Positions 6,201 to 9,135 of a stretch of DNA of 9,135 nt are shown here, piece after piece. Source of the DNA: an uncultured Erysipelotrichaceae bacterium (lineage in GTDB: Bacteria; Bacillota_I; Bacilli_A; Erysipelotrichales; Erysipelotrichaceae); contig CAJKOS010000067.1 in assembly GCA_905201565.1 (NCBI GenBank), forward strand, positions 1 to 9,135, written 5' to 3'. Under the pieces are notes generated by a model. The model was not told the DNA's origin, made no database searches, and saw only the letters and a list, made by a program, of their open reading frames with translations. Both the position numbers and the translations under genes were made by a program. Position 1 is the stretch's first letter, and each line of letters opens with the position of its first letter.

Positions 6201-7487
6201 TCAATACCTGAAATAAACAAAAGGCGTAAACCCGCTATGCAATAGAAAAGATAGTGAAATGACAAACAATACAACAACGACAACCACTTCTGCATATTGC
6301 CATTTCTTCACAACCACCTGATAGAGTTTCGCAAACAGCGGCGTACTGCAAAGAAAGGCAAAGACAAGGAAAGGAAAATAACTGCCTGCATAATACAAAG
6401 ACAGTTCATCAAAGAGCGGAACATTCATTCCAGCCATGGCTTGTAACTGTATCAATGCATCAGAAATCGTATTTGCCCGAAAAAACACAAAACCGACCAT
6501 CACCGCCAACAATGTATAGAAATGTGACGTCACCTTGTGTCTTCTCAACCATTTTCCAAAGACAAATCGTTCCATCACCACGAAGAAACCGAAATATAAT
6601 CCCCAGACAAGATAGCTCATCTGTCTGCCATGCCATAGTCCGGTCAACAGCCAGACCACAAATATATTACGAACCACAATAGCAGCACTTCTCTGTGATC
6701 CGCCAAGCGGAATATAGACATAGTCTTTAAAGAACCTCATCAATGTCATATGCCATCTTCTCCAGAAGTCTCTGACACTTTCAGCAAGAAGCGGATAATT
6801 GAAGTTTTCCGGCAGTGAGAATCCAAAGAAACACCCTATGCCAACAGCCATGTCACTATAGGCAATGAAGTCAAAAGCAACATACAAGAAGCAGGCAGCC
6901 GCATTGAACCAGGCAGAAAGCAATGAATTTGTCGTCATGACCTGCATGGCATCCAGCAATGTCTGCGCAAGCACACATTTGTAGAACAAACCTTTCACAA
7001 ACCGCTTGATACCTTCCGCAAACTGCTCAGCTGTTTCATGTCTTCCCTGTAATGCTTCCTGCATTTCCCCATAGCGAACAAGCGGTCCAGCGGTTAGCTT
7101 TGCAAAGAAAGTGAAGTAAAGCAGATAGGAAATTACACTGCCCTCTGCTTTCACCTTGCCTTGATATACGTCCACTTGATATGCAATCGCCTGAAAAGAA
7201 AAGAAGGAAACCCCCGGCGCATGAAAGAACAACAATAATCCAAGATTAAAGAGTACACTGCACAACAACATCCATTTTCCGTTCTTTCCCGCCATGGTTT
7301 TGCCAAACAAATAATTACACAGGGCAGACACGACGAGCAGAAAAACATAGCGTCCTGCTGTAAGCCCATAGAATAGAAGACTTGCAGCCAGGAGAACTAA
7401 GTTTTTCATCCTTCGTAAAGACAGATAATAAACAAGGAGTACTAATGGCAGAAAGTAAAAAAGAAATGTTACACTTGAGAATCCCAT
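6201..7487 (-). CDS. MBOAT-family membrane O-acyltransferase (AlgI/DltB-like), compact form
   Basis: This 428-residue polytopic membrane protein belongs to the membrane-bound O-acyltransferases, which pass acyl groups from a cytoplasmic donor to an extracellular acceptor. Family landmarks are GFSSVTFLFYFLPLVLL (2-18), SFFSFQAIAYQVDVYQG (94-110), FFAKLTAGPLVRYGE (127-141) and FDFIAYSDMAVGIG (205-218). Near the active site are ENFNYPLLAESVRDFWRRWH (227-246) and LTGLWHG (281-287), with the presumed catalytic His at 286, then VGFVFFRA. AlgI relatives are usually about 460-500 residues. Here the region between NLGLLLFFHA and PGVSFFSF (81-101) is short by roughly 25 residues, and the usual WGLYHG reads WGLYFG (295-300). 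ATG 7487 is chosen because MGFSS matches the conserved family start; the TTG at 7505 lies at a terminator T-run. No Shine-Dalgarno is visible. Confidence 0.9.
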   Translation of the reverse strand: MGFSSVTFLFYFLPLVLLVYYLSLRRMKNLVLLAASLLFYGLTAGRYVFLLVVSALCNYLFGKTMAGKNGKWMLLCSVLFNLGLLLFFHAPGVSFFSFQAIAYQVDVYQGKVKAEGSVISYLLYFTFFAKLTAGPLVRYGEMQEALQGRHETAEQFAEGIKRFVKGLFYKCVLAQTLLDAMQVMTTNSLLSAWFNAAACFLYVAFDFIAYSDMAVGIGCFFGFSLPENFNYPLLAESVRDFWRRWHMTLMRFFKDYVYIPLGGSQRSAAIVVRNIFVVWLLTGLWHGRQMSYLVWGLYFGFFVVMERFVFGKWLRRHKVTSHFYTLLAVMVGFVFFRANTISDALIQLQAMAGMNVPLFDELSLYYAGSYFPFLVFAFLCSTPLFAKLYQVVVKKWQYAEVVVVVVLFVISLSFLLHSGFTPFVYFRY

Positions 7488-7503
7488 AGCAGTACCATAC
7501 CAC

Positions 7504-7528
7504 AAAAAAAGCTGTCATTGCGACAGCT
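7504..7528 (-). terminator. Terminator/attenuator hairpin between the lipoprotein and MBOAT genes
   Basis: On the minus strand AGCTGTC, a 5-base loop and GACAGCT form a perfect 7-bp stem followed by six Ts. It begins three bases after the lipoprotein stop and ends about 17 bases before the MBOAT start. It can only be partial if MBOAT depends on read-through. Confidence 0.85.
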
Positions 7529-7530
7529 CT

Positions 7531-8004
7531 TCAGATGTTTTCAAAGTTTGTCAACAGTGTGTCTTTGATGCCGATGGCGTCAATGACCATCAGAATGGTA
7601 TTGCCCTTCTTTTCCAGAACCAGCTGTGATGGATCAATCCCGACACAGATCCACTTGTTGGTATTGATACTGCTGCGGATAAGTTCCATTGTTGCATCGA
7701 TTTTACTTTCATCTTCCACTCTCAAAAGTACAGTGGAATGGGCAATAGAACTGATCATCGGTTCTCTTGCAAGACCTTCATCATAGACTGCCTCACTAGT
7801 ACCAAGATACCATTCCTCATTTTCATCTGTAATAACAACATCATCGCCAAACATCGGCAGATCATCTTCCGCAATCCCTTCATAAAGCGCATTCATCACA
7901 TCCTGCAAAGGCATGGAAGAGATCGCTTCTTCTTTTGCACCGCCGCATGCCATAAGCCCTCCGGCAAGGCAAAAGGCAGAAATCAGTTTCAAAATCGTTT
8001 TCAT
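7531..8004 (-). CDS. DUF4358-like lipoprotein
   Basis: This 157-residue secreted lipoprotein has an N-terminal signal (MKTILKLISAFCLAGG) and the lipobox LMAC with Cys 20. The mature part follows the DUF4358-like pattern: an acidic helical start (MPLQDVMNALYEGIAEDDLP), a short strand block ending in EEWYLG, then AHSTVLLRVEDESKIDATMELI, NKWICVGI and KGNTILMVID. These are features of a small alpha/beta domain found in Bacillota lipoproteins of unknown biochemistry. Such genes recur beside MBOAT/DHHW genes (recalled, not checked here), which suggests an accessory in the same envelope-modification process. ATG 8004 is chosen over the in-frame upstream Met codons because AGGAGG stands 5-6 bases before it and the signal peptide starts there. 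A terminator follows directly. Confidence 0.85.
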   Translation of the reverse strand: MKTILKLISAFCLAGGLMACGGAKEEAISSMPLQDVMNALYEGIAEDDLPMFGDDVVITDENEEWYLGTSEAVYDEGLAREPMISSIAHSTVLLRVEDESKIDATMELIRSSINTNKWICVGIDPSQLVLEKKGNTILMVIDAIGIKDTLLTNFENI

Positions 8005-8020
8005 TCTTTCCTCCTGCGCC

Positions 8021-8048
8021 ATTATATCAGGACACAGAAGGAAAACAA
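8021..8048 (-). promoter_or_regulatory. Promoter of the lipoprotein-MBOAT-DHHW cluster
   Basis: On the minus strand an extended -10, TGATATAAT (TATAAT at 8021-8026), lies 16 bases downstream of a -35-like TTGTTT (8043-8048). It gives a very short leader carrying the AGGAGG site. Confidence 0.65.
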
Positions 8049-8051
8049 GCA

Positions 8052-8162
8052 TCATGCCAAGGCCTTTTTGCCAGTATACAACTGGCAGTATCTTCCTTGT
8101 TGTTCAATCAGCTCATCATGTGCGCCCCGCTCAATAATTCTTCCCTGCTCAAGCACGTGGAT
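8052..8162 (-). pseudogene. C-terminal tail of an exporter-type ABC ATPase
   Basis: The last 36 codons of a gene remain in frame: I-H-V-L-E-Q-G-R-I-I-E-R-G-A-H-D-E-L, then IEQQGRYCQLYTGKKALA and TGA. The pattern VLEqGrIiErGtHdELl..gg.Y..Ly is the C-terminal end of the nucleotide-binding domain of exporter-type ABC transporters (multidrug/peptide half-transporters), located just after the switch His strand. Everything upstream, including Walker A/B and the membrane domain, is missing: beyond 8162 the frame diverges into unrelated DNA. It is thus a remnant left by a deletion or by insertion of the DNA to the right. Its stop lies 47 bases before the lipoprotein start and overlaps the spacing of that gene's promoter. 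This suggests the ABC gene was once the upstream neighbour. Confidence 0.8.
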
Positions 8163-8272
8163 TAAAGGTACATTACTGTACACATACAGGTACAATAAGC
8201 AGGAAAATCACTGTTTTTAAAATTAAGCCAAATAAAAAAGTATCTGAGCATAACCCAATGCCGGTAAATTAA
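8162..8272 (+). other. Possible orphan 3' tail of a plus-strand gene
   Basis: The plus strand is open from the ABC junction to a TAA at 8270-8272 and reads ...CTHTGTISRKITVFKIKPNK, then KVSEHNPMPVN. No start codon or ribosome binding site precedes it within non-ABC DNA. A strong hairpin with T-run (8306-8344) lies 33 bases after the stop, as expected for a real gene end. I do not recognise the family. The reading could be chance; it overlaps a 64-codon minus-strand ORF that is no better supported. Confidence 0.25.
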
Positions 8273-8305
8273 GTGGCTTGACAAATCAAATAACAGATGA
8301 ATAAC

Positions 8306-8344
8306 AAAACCGGTCATGAGGTGGATAGCTTCACGACCGGTTTT
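8306..8344. terminator. Strong bidirectional hairpin
   Basis: AAAACCGGTC (8306-8315) pairs perfectly with GACCGGTTTT (8335-8344). After an A-C mismatch, TGAGG pairs with CTTCA (one G-U), leaving a 7-base loop. The T-run on one side and A-run on the other allow Rho-independent termination on both strands. Because the stem is so symmetrical it could also be a mobile-element end or protein-binding site. Confidence 0.75.
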
Positions 8345-8370
8345 ACTATGATACAAATCTCCTTTTTCAG

Positions 8371-8423
8371 ACCCTACATAACTTTAGAGTGGGTTTTCAG
8401 AAAACCCTATGAAACTTTAGATT
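8371..8423. repeat. Imperfect direct repeats flanking a small palindrome
   Basis: Two 20-base copies at 8371-8390 and 8404-8423 agree at 16 positions (ACCCTA...AACTTTAGA) with a 33-base period. Between and overlapping them is a hairpin, GGGTTTT-CAG-AAAACCC (8391-8407). The layout resembles multiple binding sites near the end of a mobile element, but no transposase is adjacent. Confidence 0.5.
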
Positions 8424-8552
8424 ACCGAATCTCTCAAAGCCGCTTCAAAAAATACATTTTCATGCCATCTGTCTCATGACGACTTTTTATCGACATATCA
8501 ATATGCGAGTTCTTTCCAATGGAACACACTGCTCACCGATAAACGATAAAAC
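8424..8552. other. Non-coding stretch without recognised function
   Basis: AT-rich DNA separates the repeats from the end of the receiver-domain gene. It holds a tandem CGATAAA pair near 8537-8550 and no convincing ORF, promoter or terminator. The short ORFs crossing 8297-8479 run through the hairpin and repeats and have no ribosome binding site. Confidence 0.4.
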
Positions 8553-8930
8553 TTATAATGCCGCCAATTTTGCCAGCAGATAGGTCAGGGAACTGTCATA
8601 AAAGACAAAATCATCCGCCAAATCAGCATTTTTTGCGTCCACGGCTACTTTGCGCACAACGGCTTGTTCCTGCCTGGCCAGGAGCAAGATCTTTATGTCC
8701 TGTTCGTTCTGCCGGATGGACCGGCAGATATCAACTGCCTGCTCCATATCCGCCTGATCTGCAATATCCAAGATCACTACATCAGCATGGAAAATATCAA
8801 TGCCAACGACAGCCTGTGGATAATTGAGCTGGGCAGCCCATAGGAAATCAAGCTCCGGCTTTGATTGAAAGGCCGCCGACAATCCCTGCCCAAGCATCTT
8901 ATTGGATGATATAAATAGAACTGTTTTCAT
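8553..8930 (-). CDS. Degenerate receiver-domain (pseudo-receiver) protein
   Basis: This 125-residue protein consists of a single CheY-like alpha/beta domain. Strand 1 is KTVLFISS (2-9), then KMLGQGLSAAF, then strand 3 DVVILDI (50-56) with the phosphoacceptor-position Asp at 55. Helix 3 contains MEQAVDICRSIRQ, strand 4 is IKILLLA (79-85), and ADDFVFYDSS (105-114) corresponds to strand 5. Key phosphorylation residues are missing: the acidic pair is replaced by I-S-S-N, the Thr/Ser after strand 4 is Ala 85, and the conserved Lys is absent (F-Y). It is thus probably not phosphorylated in the usual way. Similar atypical receivers occur at the N-terminus of TadZ/CpaE pilus-localisation ATPases, but here no ATPase domain follows. 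ATG 8930 has AGAAGGTG just upstream; the GTG at 8939 would overlap that site. Base composition is richer in GC than the DNA to the left. Confidence 0.75.
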   Translation of the reverse strand: MKTVLFISSNKMLGQGLSAAFQSKPELDFLWAAQLNYPQAVVGIDIFHADVVILDIADQADMEQAVDICRSIRQNEQDIKILLLARQEQAVVRKVAVDAKNADLADDFVFYDSSLTYLLAKLAAL

Positions 8931-9034
8931 GATCGGCACCTTCTATCCAATGCGAATGTTTTCCTGATTGATTCCGATGGGTATCCTGCCCCTCAGTCAC
9001 ACGATAGGATTCCTTGGTGAATCCTCCCTTTGGT

Positions 9035-9135
9035 TTACGCCCATGGGTCGGCGGCTTTTGGAGCGCGGACACCGGTGAGCAGATATTGCTCCCAGAGGAA
9101 CCATTTCCCGTCGCTGCCTCGCTGACGCAGCTTGA
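9035..9135 (-). CDS. C-terminal end of an unrecognised protein, cut by the window edge
   Basis: The last 32 codons are visible before TAA at 9035-9037. They read KLRQRGSDGKWFLWEQYLL, then TGVRAPKAADPWA, a Trp-rich end with a coding-like bias for G/C in third positions. The stop lies about 105 bases before the receiver-domain start, in the same direction, so an operon is plausible. I cannot name the family. A second minus-strand frame is also open from the window edge to a TAA at 8899-8901 (78 codons, Ser/His/Gly-rich, overlapping the receiver-domain start). It is the alternative reading of this stretch. The first is preferred because of its residue composition and codon bias. Confidence 0.45.
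   Translation of the reverse strand, partial: KLRQRGSDGKWFLWEQYLLTGVRAPKAADPWA

Noticed and set aside
8278..8306. TTGACA at 8278-8283 as a plus-strand promoter
   Set aside because: At 17 bases the -10 would be ATAACA, which is poor, and it would fire straight into the hairpin with no gene behind it.
8162..8356. 64-codon minus-strand ORF starting at a TTG
   Set aside because: It runs through the strong hairpin; the AAGGAGA motif upstream lies too close to the TTG to act as its ribosome binding site, and the protein is not recognisable.
8371..8423. Short repeats as a CRISPR array
   Set aside because: There are only two imperfect copies, with a 13-base gap and no further units or cas genes.

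Overview
The window looks like a low-to-moderate GC member of the Bacillota. Supporting signs are strong AGGAGG-type ribosome binding sites, TATAAT/extended -10 promoters, a T-box riboswitch and the gene families present. The style is compatible with Erysipelotrichia, but no marker here proves that. No rRNA, tRNA or CRISPR array was seen.

Left edge (1-1690): the first 140 codons of an IS66-type transposase, on the plus strand, run directly into the missing 3' end of a Gfo/Idh/MocA oxidoreductase gene on the minus strand. Both genes are truncated at the same junction, near 478-495. The oxidoreductase is translationally coupled to an upstream minus-strand gene for a small soluble bacterial-PH-domain protein with a calcium-loop-like acidic tail.

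Methionine uptake block (1782-4685): a consensus promoter, a T-box leader with an AUG (methionine) specifier and a T-box/terminator switch precede metN, metI and metQ, which encode a complete D/L-methionine ABC importer. Uncharged tRNA-Met is expected to prevent termination and turn the importer on. A Rho-independent terminator follows metQ.

Middle (4690-8050): a solitary XRE-type regulator (plus strand) is convergent with a minus-strand cluster: a DUF4358-like lipoprotein, a compact MBOAT (AlgI/DltB-like) membrane acyltransferase and a DHHW/AlgX-like protein. Read together, this is a candidate module for O-acylating a surface polymer. The MBOAT transfers acyl groups across the membrane, the extracytoplasmic DHHW protein is the likely partner or second transferase, and the lipoprotein is an accessory factor. 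A terminator hairpin lies between the lipoprotein and MBOAT genes, and the MBOAT has no visible Shine-Dalgarno sequence, so the downstream pair is probably expressed at a lower or separately controlled level.

Right edge (8050-9135): a patchwork. It holds the last 36 codons of an exporter-type ABC ATPase (minus), which is cut at about 8160. Next come a possible orphan 3' gene tail (plus), a strong hairpin and a pair of imperfect direct repeats around a small palindrome. Beyond these, a visibly more GC-rich minus-strand segment encodes a degenerate receiver-domain protein and the end of an unrecognised protein. This looks like the border of a horizontally acquired element or a deletion scar.
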